NCBI GenBank assembly: GCA_902801485.1
Contig: CADCIP010000012.1
Location: 62,001 to 126,000 of the forward strand
DNA length: 64,000 nucleotides
Source of the DNA: an uncultured Bacteroidales bacterium
GTDB lineage: Bacteria; Bacteroidota; Bacteroidia; Bacteroidales; Bacteroidaceae
Reading direction: 5' to 3'
In this document: positions 28,029 to 38,448 of the stretch, piece by piece
Layout of the letters: every line of letters begins with the position of its first letter
Position numbering within the stretch: the first letter of the stretch is position 1
Translations under genes and position numbers: made by a program
Notes under the pieces: generated by a model
Told to the model about the DNA's origin: nothing
The model's input: the letters and a program-made list of their open reading frames with translations, nothing else
The model's database searches: none

Positions 28029-28697
28029 ATGGAGCGTTACGTCATCGTTGTGGCAGGAGGAAAGGGGCTCCGCATGGGCGGCGATATTCCCAAGCAGTTT
28101 CTCCCTATTGGGGGGAAGCCTGTGCTGATGCGCACCATCGAGGTATTTCTGCAAGTATATCCTGATATCAGGATCATTCTGGTATTGCCCGCATCCCAAC
28201 AGGAATATTGGCAACAGCTTTGCCATGAATATGCCTTCTACGTTCCATTCCAAATAGCAGATGGCGGCGAAACACGATTCCACTCCGTAAGTAATGGACT
28301 GAAACAGATACCAGACGATGCCGAAGGGATTGTTGGCGTTCACGACGGTGTGAGGCCATTTGTTTCAGAAGAAACAATCAGACGATGTTATGACGAGGCT
28401 GTGGAGCACGACGCTGTGGTACCAGCCATCTCTATTGTGGAAACAGTACGGCAACTACGAAAGGACGGGATAAGCCTTACAGTTCCACGCGATGAATACA
28501 AACTGGTCCAGACGCCACAGACTTTTCGCATATCGTTACTCAAAGAGGCATACCACCAACCATACACCCCTTCCTTTACCGACGATGCCTCTGTTGTGGA
28601 AGCATTGGGAATAACCGTACGTCTTGTGGAAGGGAATCGCGAGAATATCAAGATAACAACACCCGCAGATATTCGCTTCGTTAACGGATTGCTCTGA
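28029..28697 (+). CDS. ispD: 2-C-methyl-D-erythritol 4-phosphate cytidylyltransferase
   Basis: 222 residues. Third step of the non-mevalonate (MEP) isoprenoid pathway: couples MEP to CTP. The N-terminal nucleotide-binding loop [18 protein letters not shown] and the block [10 protein letters not shown] are diagnostic, and the C-terminus has [11 protein letters not shown]. Length is normal. It begins 3 bases after the DJ-1 stop and is followed 3 bases later by recG, so the three are very likely one transcript. Confidence 0.95.
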   Translation: MERYVIVVAGGKGLRMGGDIPKQFLPIGGKPVLMRTIEVFLQVYPDIRIILVLPASQQEYWQQLCHEYAFYVPFQIADGGETRFHSVSNGLKQIPDDAEGIVGVHDGVRPFVSEETIRRCYDEAVEHDAVVPAISIVETVRQLRKDGISLTVPRDEYKLVQTPQTFRISLLKEAYHQPYTPSFTDDASVVEALGITVRLVEGNRENIKITTPADIRFVNGLL

Positions 28698-28700
28698 GAG

Positions 28701-30797
28701 ATGCAAGATTTAAGAAAACTTGAGCTGACCTATTTACCTGGCATAGGACCAACCAGAGCCAAAATGCTGAGTCAGGAGTTAAACATCAACTCATGGCACG
28801 ACCTGCTCTATTATTTCCCCTATAAACACATCGACCGCAGCAGACTTTATATGATAAACGAACTTACTGCGGACATGCCTTTTGTACAGGTAAAAGGACA
28901 AATCCTGAGTTTTGAAGAAGCTGGCGCAGGCAGAAAGAAACATCTGATTGCACATTTTACGGATGGCTATATGCTAATGGATCTGGTGTGGTTTAATGGC
29001 ATCAGCTATATCAAGAAAACCTATAAACTGCGAACGGACTATATCGTTTTCGGACGTCCCAACTTATTTAACGGGCGAATTAACATAACACATCCCGACA
29101 TAGACCCGGCTAGTACGCTCGTCCTCAGCAAGATGAGTATGCAGCCCTACTATAGTACAACGGAGAAAATGAAGAAAGCGGGACTTACCTCGCGCTCTCT
29201 GGAACATTTTACCAGTACACTTTTCGCAAAACTTCAGGAACCTTTTCCTGAGACACTTCCCTCTTACCTGACAGAAAGGCTGCACCTGATGCCGCTGGAC
29301 AGTGCACTGCGTTTTGCTCATTATCCTTCCACGGCGATAGATCTTTCCCATGCTACCATGCGCCTGAAGTTCGAGGAACTGTTTTACATCCAGCTATCTA
29401 TCCTTCGTTATTCTCGCGAACGTCAGGCAAAAAGGCATGGCTATCGTTTCGAGAAGGTTGGCGACACATTCAACACTTTTTTTTATCATCATTTGCCTTT
29501 CCAATTAACTGGGGCCCAGAAACGTGTTATCAAAGAAATGCGTGTAGATATGAACAGCGGACGGCAGATGAACAGACTGCTTCAGGGCGATGTGGGAAGC
29601 GGAAAGACCTTGGTAGCTCTGATGACTATGCTGCTGGCACTGGACAATGGATATCAATCCTGCATCATGGCGCCAACAGAGATTCTTGCCGAGCAGCATC
29701 TGGGAACTTTCCGATCCTTCCTCGGCGATATGAATGTGCGCGTGGAACTGCTTACGGGAACGGTAAAGGGGAAACGACGTCAGGCTATATTAGACGGTCT
29801 GAGAGGCGGAACAGTACATATCCTGGTGGGAACACATGCAATCATAGAAGATAATGTGGATTTTCAAAGACTTGGACTTGCTGTGATTGACGAGCAGCAC
29901 CGCTTCGGCGTGGCACAGCGAGCCCGCCTATGGAAGAAAAGCCAGGTTCCGCCTCATGTGCTGGTAATGACTGCCACCCCCATTCCCCGTACATTAGCTA
30001 TGACATTATACGGAGATTTGGATGTATCCGTAATAGATGAGTTGCCTCCTGGACGAAAGCCGATTAAGACAATACACACGTATGACAACAAGCCAGAAAT
30101 TCTTTACAGGGGAATTCAGCAAGAAATAGAGGCCGGGCATCAAGTATATTTTGTTTTCCCCTTGGTGAAGGAGAGCGAGAAATTAGCGCTAAAGAACGTT
30201 GAAGAGGAATTTGTTCATTTGCAAAAAGTATTTCCCAATTACCGACTCAGCATGGTTCACGGACAGATGAAACCCGCCGATAAGGATGCAGAAATGTTGA
30301 AGTTTGTTGATGGCAAAACGCAGATTCTTGTTGCAACCACAGTAATTGAGGTTGGCGTGAATGTACCTAACGCTTCTGTTATGGTTATCCAAAATGCCGA
30401 ACGGTTTGGACTGTCCCAACTTCATCAGCTCAGAGGAAGGGTTGGCCGAGGAGCCGAGCAGTCATACTGCATCTTGGTAACCGGTTACGAACTGGCAAAG
30501 GATACCAGAAGGCGTATCCAGATTATGACAGAGACAAACGATGGCTTTGAAATAGCCGAAGAGGATTTAAAGCTTCGCGGTCCGGGCGACTTGGAAGGAA
30601 CACAACAAAGTGGCGTTGCTTTCGACTTGAAATTGGCAAATTTGGCTCGCGACGGTCAACTGGTACAGTTGGCTCGTGATACGGCTGCCAGTGTGCTTGA
30701 TGCCGACCCCCATCAAAATTTACCAGAAAATCAAATACTATGGAATCGCCTGAAAGAATTGAATCAGAAAGAGGAGGATTGGAGTCAGATATCGTAA
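28701..30797 (+). CDS. recG: ATP-dependent DNA helicase RecG
   Basis: 698 residues. Branch-migration helicase that remodels stalled forks and Holliday junctions. An N-terminal wedge (OB) domain, helicase motif I LLQGDVGSGKT, motif II DEQHRFG, motif III MTATPIPRTLA and motif VI QLRGRVGRGAEQSYC are all present, followed by the RecG C-terminal region (RGPGDLEGTQQSG). Last of the DJ-1/ispD/recG unit. No hairpin terminator follows before the ndk promoter. Confidence 0.96.
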   Translation: MQDLRKLELTYLPGIGPTRAKMLSQELNINSWHDLLYYFPYKHIDRSRLYMINELTADMPFVQVKGQILSFEEAGAGRKKHLIAHFTDGYMLMDLVWFNGISYIKKTYKLRTDYIVFGRPNLFNGRINITHPDIDPASTLVLSKMSMQPYYSTTEKMKKAGLTSRSLEHFTSTLFAKLQEPFPETLPSYLTERLHLMPLDSALRFAHYPSTAIDLSHATMRLKFEELFYIQLSILRYSRERQAKRHGYRFEKVGDTFNTFFYHHLPFQLTGAQKRVIKEMRVDMNSGRQMNRLLQGDVGSGKTLVALMTMLLALDNGYQSCIMAPTEILAEQHLGTFRSFLGDMNVRVELLTGTVKGKRRQAILDGLRGGTVHILVGTHAIIEDNVDFQRLGLAVIDEQHRFGVAQRARLWKKSQVPPHVLVMTATPIPRTLAMTLYGDLDVSVIDELPPGRKPIKTIHTYDNKPEILYRGIQQEIEAGHQVYFVFPLVKESEKLALKNVEEEFVHLQKVFPNYRLSMVHGQMKPADKDAEMLKFVDGKTQILVATTVIEVGVNVPNASVMVIQNAERFGLSQLHQLRGRVGRGAEQSYCILVTGYELAKDTRRRIQIMTETNDGFEIAEEDLKLRGPGDLEGTQQSGVAFDLKLANLARDGQLVQLARDTAASVLDADPHQNLPENQILWNRLKELNQKEEDWSQIS

Positions 30798-30812
30798 AAA
30801 GAGTTAAAAGAC

Positions 30813-30843
30813 TTTGAGGTTCCGATTATTCTTTGTATCTTTG
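30813..30843 (+). promoter_or_regulatory. Promoter of ndk and the M23 peptidase gene
   Basis: TTTG 30813-30816, exactly 19 bases, TATCTTTG 30836-30843, an excellent match to the Bacteroidetes consensus. Confidence 0.8.
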
Positions 30844-30897
30844 CACCCGAAAAGTGGAAAATGTCCATTTTAGAACAAGATAATTAAAAAGAACCAC

Positions 30898-31365
30898 ATG
30901 CTGGAAAGAACTTTGGTTTTGTTGAAGCCAAGCACGATACAAAGAGCTCTGATTGGAGAAATTATTAATCGTTTTGAGAAGAAAGGCCTTCGGATTGCCG
31001 GAATGAAAATGATGCAGCTTGACGATGCCATTTTGGAAGAACACTATTCCCATTTGGTAAAAAAGCCGTTTTTCCCATCTTTGAAAGCCTCAATGATGAA
31101 AACCCCTGTCATAGCCATGTGCCTTGAAGGCGTTGATGCTATTGCAGTAGTTCGCTATATTACAGGGTACACCAACGGACGTAAGGCTGATGCCGGAACC
31201 ATTCGCGGTGACTATTGTATGAGTAACCAACAGAACATCGTTCACGCCTCTGACTCACCAGAGGCTGCTACTGTCGAGCTGAACCGATTCTTTAAGCCTG
31301 AAGAAATCTTTGATTTGGGCAACTTGAATATGGATCGCTTGTATGCAGTAGATGAAGCTAACTAA
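30898..31365 (+). CDS. ndk: Nucleoside diphosphate kinase
   Basis: 155 residues. Transfers the gamma phosphate between nucleoside triphosphates and diphosphates through a phospho-His. The active-site His is in NIVHASDSPEAA; the N-terminus LERTLVLLKPSTIQR and the kpn-type loop are typical. Slightly longer than the usual ~145 residues because of an internal loop (HYSHLVKKPFFPSLKAS). Good promoter 55 bases upstream; the M23 peptidase gene begins 9 bases after its stop. Confidence 0.95.
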   Translation: MLERTLVLLKPSTIQRALIGEIINRFEKKGLRIAGMKMMQLDDAILEEHYSHLVKKPFFPSLKASMMKTPVIAMCLEGVDAIAVVRYITGYTNGRKADAGTIRGDYCMSNQQNIVHASDSPEAATVELNRFFKPEEIFDLGNLNMDRLYAVDEAN

Positions 31366-31374
31366 TGCAAAAAA

Positions 31375-32337
31375 ATGAAAACAATGATAATGAAAAAGTT
31401 CATTTTCTTAATGTTTATGGCTTGTGCCGCCACCCCAGGTGTAGCGCAGGACAAGTTGGCCAGTATGGCTCCTGTAGACAAGAAGATGCGCGCAATTGAC
31501 AGTCTGTCTATTGTTCGTTTACTTCAGCACGAAGAGGACGCACAACCGCCAGCATCTGCACTATACCCAGAATGGAACAACGCATATACCACTCATTACG
31601 GTGTCGAAATGCCAGAGGAATACAAGATTGACTTGCGCGGTTTCCATATGCCAACAGACAGCCGTTTGGTAACCAGCCATTTCGGCTATCGCAGGACATT
31701 CCATCGTAATCATTATGGTACTGATATCAAGTGCTACGTTGGCGACACAATCCGTGCCGCATTCAGCGGTAAGATTCGTGTTGTTGACTATGAGGGGAAA
31801 GGATACGGCCGCTACGTTATCATACGTCACGCCAACGGTCTTGAAACCCTATACGGACACATGAGCAAACACTTGGTAAAGGAAGATCAGATAGTCAAAG
31901 CCGGCGAACCTATTGGTTTGGGCGGTAATACTGGGCGTTCCAAGGGTGCCCATCTGCACTTCGAGACTCGTTTCCTAGGCAAATTTATCAATCCCGAAAA
32001 GATGTTTAACTTCGAGATGCAGGACGTTAAGGCCGACTATTACGTATATCGCTCAAACGGTAGCGGATCCCTCATAAATGCCAGTGGCGTTTTGGCTGTC
32101 AACGAGAATGAGGAAAACGCTGTTTTAGACAAGGAGGAAGAAAGCAGAGAATTCCAGCAGCACAAGATTGCCAGTCAGAAAGCTAAGCCACGCACTTCCA
32201 ATCACAGGGTAAAGCAGGGTGAAACCCTTTCTTTTATTGCCAAGAAATACAACACTTCTGTTAAGGAACTATGCCGTCTGAATGGTATCACCGAAAGATC
32301 TACACTTCGTATAGGTCAGATTCTGAAGCATAATTGA
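31375..32337 (+). CDS. Secreted M23 peptidase with C-terminal LysM (cell-wall hydrolase-like)
   Basis: 320 residues. Signal peptide (ATG 31375; 31384 and 31390 are alternative starts) ending near GVAQD. The M23 LytM domain (~100-220) has the zinc ligands in FHRNHYGTDIK and AHLHFETRF, plus YGHMSKH. After a ~45-residue charged linker a single LysM domain (KQGETLSFIAKKYNTSVKELC) binds peptidoglycan. Such proteins cut peptide cross-links, or, if degenerate, activate amidases; here all zinc ligands are present. It ends at a good terminator (32364). Confidence 0.92.
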   Translation: MKTMIMKKFIFLMFMACAATPGVAQDKLASMAPVDKKMRAIDSLSIVRLLQHEEDAQPPASALYPEWNNAYTTHYGVEMPEEYKIDLRGFHMPTDSRLVTSHFGYRRTFHRNHYGTDIKCYVGDTIRAAFSGKIRVVDYEGKGYGRYVIIRHANGLETLYGHMSKHLVKEDQIVKAGEPIGLGGNTGRSKGAHLHFETRFLGKFINPEKMFNFEMQDVKADYYVYRSNGSGSLINASGVLAVNENEENAVLDKEEESREFQQHKIASQKAKPRTSNHRVKQGETLSFIAKKYNTSVKELCRLNGITERSTLRIGQILKHN

Positions 32338-32363
32338 CAATACAAAAGTTTACAAAACCAGAT

Positions 32364-32399
32364 AGACGCTCAAGGAAATCCTTGTAGCGTCTTCTTTTT
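32364..32399 (+). terminator. Terminator after the M23 peptidase gene
   Basis: AGACGCT-CAAGG / CCTTG-(T)AGCGTCT stem with an AAAT loop and one bulge, followed by TCTTTTT. It ends the ndk/M23 transcript before the next promoter. Confidence 0.8.
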
Positions 32400-32441
32400 G
32401 AAGGTACTCTCGCTCGACATAAAAAATAAATCGAGATTTAT

Positions 32442-32472
32442 TTTGTTCTGTTCTCGCTTATTCGTACCTTTG
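32442..32472 (+). promoter_or_regulatory. Promoter of the DUF1599-DoxX-tpiA-SPOR-folE operon
   Basis: TTTG 32442-32445, 19-base spacer containing TCTCGCTTATTCG, TACCTTTG 32465-32472. This is the clearest example of the shared spacer motif. The leader is about 12-15 bases. Confidence 0.8.
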
Positions 32473-32488
32473 CACCAAATTATATATA

Positions 32489-33052
32489 ATGTATATGGAA
32501 ACCCAAAAACAGTTTGAGCAGGTAATGGCGAATTGTCGTGCACTCTTTGCCAGAAAGTTGCATGATTATGGTGCTGCATGGCGTATTTTGCGTCCGACCT
32601 CGCTCACAGACCAAATATACATAAAAGCAAATAGGATTCGCAGTATTGAGACCACAGGCGTTAACCTGGTTGGCGATGACATAGCTTCCGAGTTTATTGG
32701 TATTGTCAACTATGCCATCATAGGTCTTATACAATTAGAGTTGGGGTATTCAGAAACGCCAAATGACATGACAGAAGAAAAGGCACTTGCTGCGTATGAC
32801 AAGCATGCCAAGAAGACATTGGCACTGATGCTCCGCAAGAATCATGATTATGATGAGGCGTGGCGCGGCATGCGTATAAGCAGCTATACCGACCTCATAC
32901 TCATGAAGATCTTCCGCACAAAGCAGATAGAGTCTCTTGGAGGAGACACGTTGGTGTCAGAGGGCATCGACGCAAACTATATGGACATGATGAATTATGC
33001 TGTTTTCGGCTTGATAAAACTGACGTTTGGTGAAGAGGAAAATCAGGAATAA
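32489..33052 (+). CDS. DUF1599 domain protein (two repeats)
   Basis: 187 residues made of two similar ~85-residue halves: each has H-DY-x-AW ([16 protein letters not shown] and [16 protein letters not shown]) and ends in a helix with [10 protein letters not shown] / [10 protein letters not shown]. This is the DUF1599 arrangement; the biochemical role is unknown. Helical and probably cytoplasmic. First gene of the operon, with a second possible start at 32495. The next reading frame overlaps its last 26 bases. Confidence 0.85.
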   Translation: MYMETQKQFEQVMANCRALFARKLHDYGAAWRILRPTSLTDQIYIKANRIRSIETTGVNLVGDDIASEFIGIVNYAIIGLIQLELGYSETPNDMTEEKALAAYDKHAKKTLALMLRKNHDYDEAWRGMRISSYTDLILMKIFRTKQIESLGGDTLVSEGIDANYMDMMNYAVFGLIKLTFGEEENQE

Positions 33053-35087
33053 GATTGTTTGGGCAGTTGTAAATGTATCACGCTTGCTCCTGTCCGTGAC
33101 TTTCATATTATCTGGAACGGTTAAGCTGATAGATCCTAAGGGCACAGAATACAAGATACAGGACTATCTGGCAGCATTTGGTCTTGGCGACACGATGTTC
33201 GCATCCATTCCATTGTTATTGGCAGTTCTCGTTGCAGCTTGCGAATTTGTAATGGGAATCTACATGCTCTTTGGTATTCAGCGCCGTCTGACGTCAACAA
33301 CCATGATACTATTTCTGGTTTTCATGACGCCGCTTACCCTCTATCTTGCCATTGGCAATCCAATCGCAGACTGCGGTTGCTTTGGCGATGCCATAAAACT
33401 CACCAACTGGCAGACCTTTGACAAGAACGTAGTGCTGCTGGCTGCTGCCATAGTGGTATTGCGCTATTACAAGCTGATGAGAAGAGCCATGACAAAGAAA
33501 CACCAATGGACAGTGTCTATTTACACCTGGACATTTGCATTGGTATTCGCATCCTTCAACCTGTATTATCTGCCTGTAGTTGACTTCCGGCCCTACCATA
33601 TAGGAGCTGATCTCAAGAAGGTCCTGACATCCGGGGTACAATATGTTACCACATTCATTCTGGAAAAGGATGGCGTGCAGAAAGAGTTCACACTGGAGAA
33701 CTATCCGGATAGCACATGGACATTTGTTGACAGTAAGACTACAGCAATAGGTGAAGATACTAACAGTTCAGGCATAGAAACCATGCAGATTCTGTCGGTA
33801 GAGACCGGAGAAGACATCACTCCACAGGTCGTTATGGACCCAGGATATGTTTTCCTACTCATCTCTCCTTATCTTGAAACAGCAGACGACAGTATGATGG
33901 AACGCCTGATAAGCCTTTACGATTACTGTACCGCGAACGGCTATCAGTTTCTCTGCCTTACATCGAGCGGAGATAAAAGTATTGCGCATTGGGTGGAACT
34001 GACAGGAGCAGAATATCCTTTCTGCCATGCAGATGCAGAATTACTAAAGACCATGGTGCGTTCTAATCCAGGTTTGATGTTGCTGCATAACGGTGTAGTG
34101 GAGAACAAGTGGTCCCAAAGCACTATTCCCGGCGAGAATGAACTAATAGGACCTGTTGAAGAACTTCCTGACTTTCATCCTGCCCAAAGCAGTTTGCGAA
34201 AAAAGGCGTTCAGGATATTCCTTTGGTATATTCTACCTCTAATTTTCTTTGCGTTGGCAGATAATCTATGGGTAATGTGGAAATTGAGAAATTTACATAA
34301 TATTAAACCAATTAAAAACAAATTACAAATGAGAAAAAAGATTGTTGCAGGCAATTGGAAAATGAACAAGACCCTGCAGGAAGGCGTAGCGTTGGCTAGT
34401 GAGTTAAAGAATATTCTTGCAGCAGAAAAGCCCAATTGCGAGGTTATCATTGGTACTCCATTCATCCACCTGGCTACTGTTAGCGAGTTGCTGAAGGATA
34501 GCGTAATTGCTGTAAGTGCCGAGAACTGTGCAAACAAGGAGAGCGGTGCTTATACCGGTGAAGTTTCTGCTGCTATGGTAAAGAGCACGGGTGCAGAATA
34601 TGTAATCCTGGGCCACAGCGAGCGTCGTGAGTATTACAATGAGACTCCAGAGATTCTGAAAGAGAAAGTTGATCTGGCTTTAGCTAACGGTCTGAAGGTT
34701 ATCTTCTGTATTGGTGAGAGCCTGGCAGAGCGCGAAGCTAACAAGCAGGAGGCTGTTTGCAAGGCTGAGTTGACAGGCAGCGTATTCCATCTTACAGCTG
34801 AGCAGTGGAAGAATATTGTAATTGCATACGAGCCCATTTGGGCTATCGGTACAGGTAAGACCGCTACTGCAGAGCAGGCAGAGGAAATTCACGCTTACAT
34901 CCGTAGCTGTGTAGCAGAAGTCTATGGTGCTCAGGTAGCAGATGAAACCAGCATTCTCTATGGTGGTTCTTGCAAGGCAAGCAATGCTCCCGAGCTGTTT
35001 GCCAAGCCCGACATTGATGGTGGCTTGATTGGCGGCGCTTCACTGAAGGCTCCCGATTTCAAGGGTATCATTGACGCATGGAAATAA
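33027..35087 (+). CDS. DoxX/MauE-type membrane protein continuous in frame with triosephosphate isomerase
   Basis: An unbroken frame of 686 codons. Residues 1-434 form a membrane protein: five N-terminal membrane segments (~11-30, 60-82, 90-108, 132-147, 163-181) with the loop motif DCGCFGD at 114-120, a soluble thioredoxin-like region without CxxC (~190-390), and a sixth membrane segment (~394-416) followed by basic residues. Residues 435-686 are a complete TpiA. The start is TTG 33027 or GTG 33030, overlapping the DUF1599 gene. The expected stop between the two proteins is missing; TAA codons occur at 34297 and 34303 one frame off. If read through, TpiA would hang from the inner membrane on its cytoplasmic side. 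A sequencing error is the main alternative. Confidence 0.75.
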   Translation: MVKRKIRNKIVWAVVNVSRLLLSVTFILSGTVKLIDPKGTEYKIQDYLAAFGLGDTMFASIPLLLAVLVAACEFVMGIYMLFGIQRRLTSTTMILFLVFMTPLTLYLAIGNPIADCGCFGDAIKLTNWQTFDKNVVLLAAAIVVLRYYKLMRRAMTKKHQWTVSIYTWTFALVFASFNLYYLPVVDFRPYHIGADLKKVLTSGVQYVTTFILEKDGVQKEFTLENYPDSTWTFVDSKTTAIGEDTNSSGIETMQILSVETGEDITPQVVMDPGYVFLLISPYLETADDSMMERLISLYDYCTANGYQFLCLTSSGDKSIAHWVELTGAEYPFCHADAELLKTMVRSNPGLMLLHNGVVENKWSQSTIPGENELIGPVEELPDFHPAQSSLRKKAFRIFLWYILPLIFFALADNLWVMWKLRNLHNIKPIKNKLQMRKKIVAGNWKMNKTLQEGVALASELKNILAAEKPNCEVIIGTPFIHLATVSELLKDSVIAVSAENCANKESGAYTGEVSAAMVKSTGAEYVILGHSERREYYNETPEILKEKVDLALANGLKVIFCIGESLAEREANKQEAVCKAELTGSVFHLTAEQWKNIVIAYEPIWAIGTGKTATAEQAEEIHAYIRSCVAEVYGAQVADETSILYGGSCKASNAPELFAKPDIDGGLIGGASLKAPDFKGIIDAWK
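34329..35087 (+). CDS. tpiA: Triosephosphate isomerase
   Basis: 252 residues if translated from ATG 34329. Interconverts dihydroxyacetone phosphate and glyceraldehyde 3-phosphate in glycolysis. The catalytic Lys (GNWKMNKT), His ([11 protein letters not shown]) and Glu ([13 protein letters not shown]) and the phosphate-gripping [10 protein letters not shown] are all intact. The ATG is preceded by an A-rich stretch (34300-34328) typical of gene starts here, so internal initiation is likely and free TpiA can probably be made even though the upstream frame runs straight into it. Codon choice is more uniform than in the upstream half, as expected for a highly expressed enzyme. Confidence 0.93.
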   Translation: MRKKIVAGNWKMNKTLQEGVALASELKNILAAEKPNCEVIIGTPFIHLATVSELLKDSVIAVSAENCANKESGAYTGEVSAAMVKSTGAEYVILGHSERREYYNETPEILKEKVDLALANGLKVIFCIGESLAEREANKQEAVCKAELTGSVFHLTAEQWKNIVIAYEPIWAIGTGKTATAEQAEEIHAYIRSCVAEVYGAQVADETSILYGGSCKASNAPELFAKPDIDGGLIGGASLKAPDFKGIIDAWK

Positions 35088-35098
35088 TCAACTAATAT

Positions 35099-35133
35099 TC
35101 AGGCTTCGCAAGCAATCAGGCTTGCGAGCCTGA
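35099..35133 (+). terminator. Stem-loop between tpiA and the SPOR gene
   Basis: TCAGGCT-(T)-CGCAAGC pairs with GCTTGCGAGCCTGA around AATCA: 14 base pairs with one bulged T. Only a weak T-rich run follows, so it may be a partial terminator or RNA-stability element that sets lower expression of the downstream SPOR and folE genes. Confidence 0.6.
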
Positions 35134-35153
35134 TAATATTTCAATGTTCTTTC

Positions 35154-35702
35154 ATGAAGAAAGTCCTACTTACAATATTTTTTATCTCTACTTGTATTGG
35201 CAATAATGCACAGGTAAAGTTTACCGAGGAAATTCAGAAGCAGATTCCGGGGCAGGGAAAATTGGTATTGCACCAGAGTCAGACTATTACAGATCTGGTA
35301 AATGCAACAATTACCAGAACAGCACCAGTATCCGCCAAGACAGAGAATAAAGCCTCTACATCCTCCCTGAAAAAACCCCAGATAGAGGATTCGCTTCTCG
35401 CCGATACCATCAGGCAGCATCTTACGGGACAACGGATTCGTATGAATGGCTACCGCATACAAGTATATTTAGGCGGCAACACACGCAGGGGTAAGAATGA
35501 GGCACAAGCAATGAAAGAACGCGTTAAAGGCTTCTTTCCAGAATTGAGCGTTTACGCAGGCTTCTTGTCCCCCCATTGGATTTGTCGCGCTGGTGACTTC
35601 CGCACAGTAGAGGAGGCTAACGAATATTTACATAAAATGCGTGAGACGGGACGATTCGATGAAGCAATTATCGTAAAAAGTAAAATAAACGCACGCGAAT
35701 AA
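35154..35702 (+). CDS. Exported SPOR-domain protein
   Basis: 182 residues: signal peptide (~1-19), a Ser/Thr/Lys-rich linker, and a C-terminal SPOR domain (~100-178; [18 protein letters not shown] through [18 protein letters not shown]). SPOR domains bind peptidoglycan stripped of its peptides, often at division sites. Third product of the operon; folE starts 2 bases after its stop. Confidence 0.88.
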   Translation: MKKVLLTIFFISTCIGNNAQVKFTEEIQKQIPGQGKLVLHQSQTITDLVNATITRTAPVSAKTENKASTSSLKKPQIEDSLLADTIRQHLTGQRIRMNGYRIQVYLGGNTRRGKNEAQAMKERVKGFFPELSVYAGFLSPHWICRAGDFRTVEEANEYLHKMRETGRFDEAIIVKSKINARE

Positions 35703-35704
35703 AT

Positions 35705-36265
35705 ATGACAGACGCAGAAAAGGAATTAGAAGAACACGTTCACCGTATCATAGAATTAATGGGAGAGGATGTAAACCGTGAAGGATTACGCAAGACACCT
35801 CACCGTGTGGCAAAGGCCATGAAGACATTAACTCGGGGTTATGCAGAAAATCCCATTGCCATTCTAAATTCAGCAAAGTTCAGCGAAGACTACCGTCAGA
35901 TGGTTATTGTTCGCAACATCAATTTCTATTCGCTTTGCGAGCATCACATGCTTCCATTTTACGGAAAGGTTCATGTAGCCTATATTCCAAACGGACAGGT
36001 AACAGGACTTAGTAAGATTGCACGTATTGTGGATTGTTTCTCACATCGTTTACAGATTCAGGAACGTATGACCAAGCAGATTCGCGAGTGTATTCAGGAG
36101 GCTCTGAATCCATTAGGTGTAATGGTGGTAATAGAAGCTCAGCACATGTGTATGCAGATGCGGGGCGTAGAAAAACAGGGAAGTGTTACCACAACAAGCG
36201 ATTTTTGCGGGGCTTTCAACCAAGCAAAGACCAGAGAAGAGTTCCTGCAGCTTATCTCAAGATAA
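35705..36265 (+). CDS. folE: GTP cyclohydrolase I
   Basis: 186 residues. Converts GTP to dihydroneopterin triphosphate, the first step of folate synthesis. The zinc and active-site block is [19 protein letters not shown], with HMCMQMRGV carrying the second zinc Cys; PHRVAKAM and [11 protein letters not shown] are also typical. It is the last gene of the operon and its 3' end overlaps the convergent dnaG by 14 bases, so no terminator lies between them. Confidence 0.96.
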   Translation: MTDAEKELEEHVHRIIELMGEDVNREGLRKTPHRVAKAMKTLTRGYAENPIAILNSAKFSEDYRQMVIVRNINFYSLCEHHMLPFYGKVHVAYIPNGQVTGLSKIARIVDCFSHRLQIQERMTKQIRECIQEALNPLGVMVVIEAQHMCMQMRGVEKQGSVTTTSDFCGAFNQAKTREEFLQLISR

Positions 36266-38285
36266 CACGTTCGCCACATTCTTTGGCGAGTTCTTTTGCA
36301 AGTTTTGATTTTTCGTTGAAAGCTGACATCAAGGCACGAAGTTCGTCCTTATTGTTTTTAATTTCAGGTTTCTTCGTTTTATTGATTATTACCTTCAATT
36401 CATCCTGAACAATACCCAACTTCAAACTGGCCATCAGGTTGGGAACAATCTCATCCAACCGTTCGTCCGAAGGCAACTCTCCATGCAGTTTGCTTAGCGG
36501 CTCGTCATCCATACAAAGATCTGCAGCCAATTTATTGATATCAGCATCGGGGTGGTTTACGAAGAAATGCTCAGCTATAAACCCATCATCTTTTATATGA
36601 CATAATCCTTCCGACAAGATATGCTCATATAGCGGATCAGAAAGTTTTATGCCGTCATCCGCCAAACTATAATAAATGTATTCAATTACCGTCAGAGGCA
36701 CCTCGTTCCCTTCTTCATCTACCATCTTGCTCATGAATTTTTCTCCATGCCTGACAATCATTTGCATCAGGGTAAACTCGCGTGAATTTCCTTTCTGTAT
36801 GGCAGAGGCTTGTGTCTCTGTGCTGACGGGAATATCCTGTAGTATGGGCTCTACTTTCTCAGGACCGGCGTCGAGGTTTTGCGGGACATTTCTTCTTGCT
36901 TCCCGTTCCTGTTCCTTACGCTTTTCTTCCCTAAGTCTTTGTATCTGCTTCTGAACAGCATTGGTTATCAGCCGTTCTTCCATGTGAAGTTTTTGAGCAG
37001 CCTGACGGATATACAAAACACGAGTAATTTCGTCTGGAATTACAGCAATGCTCTCAGAAACATTGTGAATCAACTGACCAAGTTTATTGGGGTCATCTTT
37101 TGCGTTATCCATCAGATGACTTGTCTTATAATCCACAAAATCAACCTGGTTATCTTTCAGGTATTGCTGATATTCAGTCGCATTGTGCTTACGGGCAAAA
37201 CTGTCAGGATCATCTCCATCTGGCAATAACAGGAGTTTCACATTCATGCCCTCTGCCAGTAACATGTCTATGCCTCGTTCACTGGCGTGAATACCAGCCT
37301 CATCACCGTCAAAGATAACGGTTATGTTATTGGTCATACGGTGAATCAGGCGTATCTGCTCATTGGTCAATGCAGTACCACTCGAAGCCACCACATTCTC
37401 GACACCCTGCTGATGCATAGCCATCACGTCTGTATAACCCTCTACCAGATAACAGAGATCCTGTTTACGAATGGCTTCTTTGGCTTGAAAGAGACCGAAC
37501 AATTCACGTCTTTTACTATAAACAAGACTCTCGGGCGAGTTCATATATTTCACGTTCACGCCTTTGGTAGCAGCATCCAGCACACGGCCACCGAAGCCTG
37601 CCACCCTACCACTCATGGTAAATATGGGCCACATTACACGGCCACGGAAGCGGTCACGCAACTTTCCGTCTTGTTCATTCTTCAGACAAAGACCCGTTCC
37701 TATGCTTAATTTGGTATCTTTCTCATTAGGAGTGTTCGTAAGAAACTTCTCCAAATAGCCAGCTTTCTGCGCATCCGCTGCTAATGTATGCTCTTTGCTG
37801 TTGGGACTAAAACCTACTTGGAACTTCTTCAGAATATCATCCCGGAAACCACGACCGTGAAAGTAAGCCAAACCTATAGATCTGCCGTCAGTCGTATTAT
37901 TCAGTTCGTTCTGGAACCAGTTGCAAGCCCATTCATTTACGATGAACATACTATCCCGGTCGTTGCGAGACTCCAATTCTTCTTTGGTCAGTTCCTTCTC
38001 CTGAATCTCAATGCCATACTTCTTTGCCAAATAGCGCAGCGCATCGGGATAAGAAAGCTGCTCATGCTTCATAATAAAGTGTACAGGGCTTCCACCCTCA
38101 CCACAAGCAAAGCATTTACACAGATTCTTGGCAGGAGATACCATAAAAGAAGGTGTGGTGTCATCATGAAAAGGGCACAATCCTTTCAGATTAACACCGG
38201 CACGTTTCAGCGTTACAAAATCAGACACTACATCCACGATGTTTGCCGCATCCAGTATTTTATCTACCGTTAATCTGTCTATCAT
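36252..38285 (-). CDS. dnaG: DNA primase
   Basis: 677 residues. Makes RNA primers for replication. N-terminal CHC2 zinc finger ([15 protein letters not shown]... CFACG), RNA-polymerase core with Toprim motifs ([20 protein letters not shown] and [15 protein letters not shown]), then a C-terminal helicase-binding region of ~230 residues. The linker around residues 450-480 is strongly charged ([13 protein letters not shown]). Monocistronic; a -7 box lies at 38363-38370. Confidence 0.96.
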   Translation of the reverse strand: MIDRLTVDKILDAANIVDVVSDFVTLKRAGVNLKGLCPFHDDTTPSFMVSPAKNLCKCFACGEGGSPVHFIMKHEQLSYPDALRYLAKKYGIEIQEKELTKEELESRNDRDSMFIVNEWACNWFQNELNNTTDGRSIGLAYFHGRGFRDDILKKFQVGFSPNSKEHTLAADAQKAGYLEKFLTNTPNEKDTKLSIGTGLCLKNEQDGKLRDRFRGRVMWPIFTMSGRVAGFGGRVLDAATKGVNVKYMNSPESLVYSKRRELFGLFQAKEAIRKQDLCYLVEGYTDVMAMHQQGVENVVASSGTALTNEQIRLIHRMTNNITVIFDGDEAGIHASERGIDMLLAEGMNVKLLLLPDGDDPDSFARKHNATEYQQYLKDNQVDFVDYKTSHLMDNAKDDPNKLGQLIHNVSESIAVIPDEITRVLYIRQAAQKLHMEERLITNAVQKQIQRLREEKRKEQEREARRNVPQNLDAGPEKVEPILQDIPVSTETQASAIQKGNSREFTLMQMIVRHGEKFMSKMVDEEGNEVPLTVIEYIYYSLADDGIKLSDPLYEHILSEGLCHIKDDGFIAEHFFVNHPDADINKLAADLCMDDEPLSKLHGELPSDERLDEIVPNLMASLKLGIVQDELKVIINKTKKPEIKNNKDELRALMSAFNEKSKLAKELAKECGERVILR

Positions 38286-38362
38286 ATTATTTCCAGAACC
38301 TCTCCCCGCTCTTCCCTCTATGGGGAGGGCTTCCTCTCAGGGGTGGGACTATGTTTTCTTTG

Positions 38363-38370
38363 CAAATTTA
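38363..38370 (-). promoter_or_regulatory. -7 box for dnaG
   Basis: TAAATTTG on the minus strand, 78 bases before the dnaG ATG. No TTTG at the usual distance. Confidence 0.4.
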
Positions 38371-38413
38371 GATAAATTTTGCGAGAAAGCCACTCATTGT
38401 CAGAAAATATTTG

Positions 38414-38421
38414 TAAGTTTG
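38414..38421 (+). promoter_or_regulatory. -7 box for pepT
   Basis: TAAGTTTG, 28 bases before the pepT ATG. The nearest TTG is only 14 bases upstream, so the -33 element is uncertain. It supports the ATG at 38449 over the longer frame that opens at 38239. Confidence 0.45.
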
Positions 38422-38448
38422 CAAGGTAAACCGAAAAACTATAGCATT

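Noticed and set aside
38239-38448. 70-residue N-terminal extension of PepT
   Set aside because: The segment overlaps the dnaG 5' end and promoter and does not resemble PepT; ATG 38449 gives the normal N-terminus.
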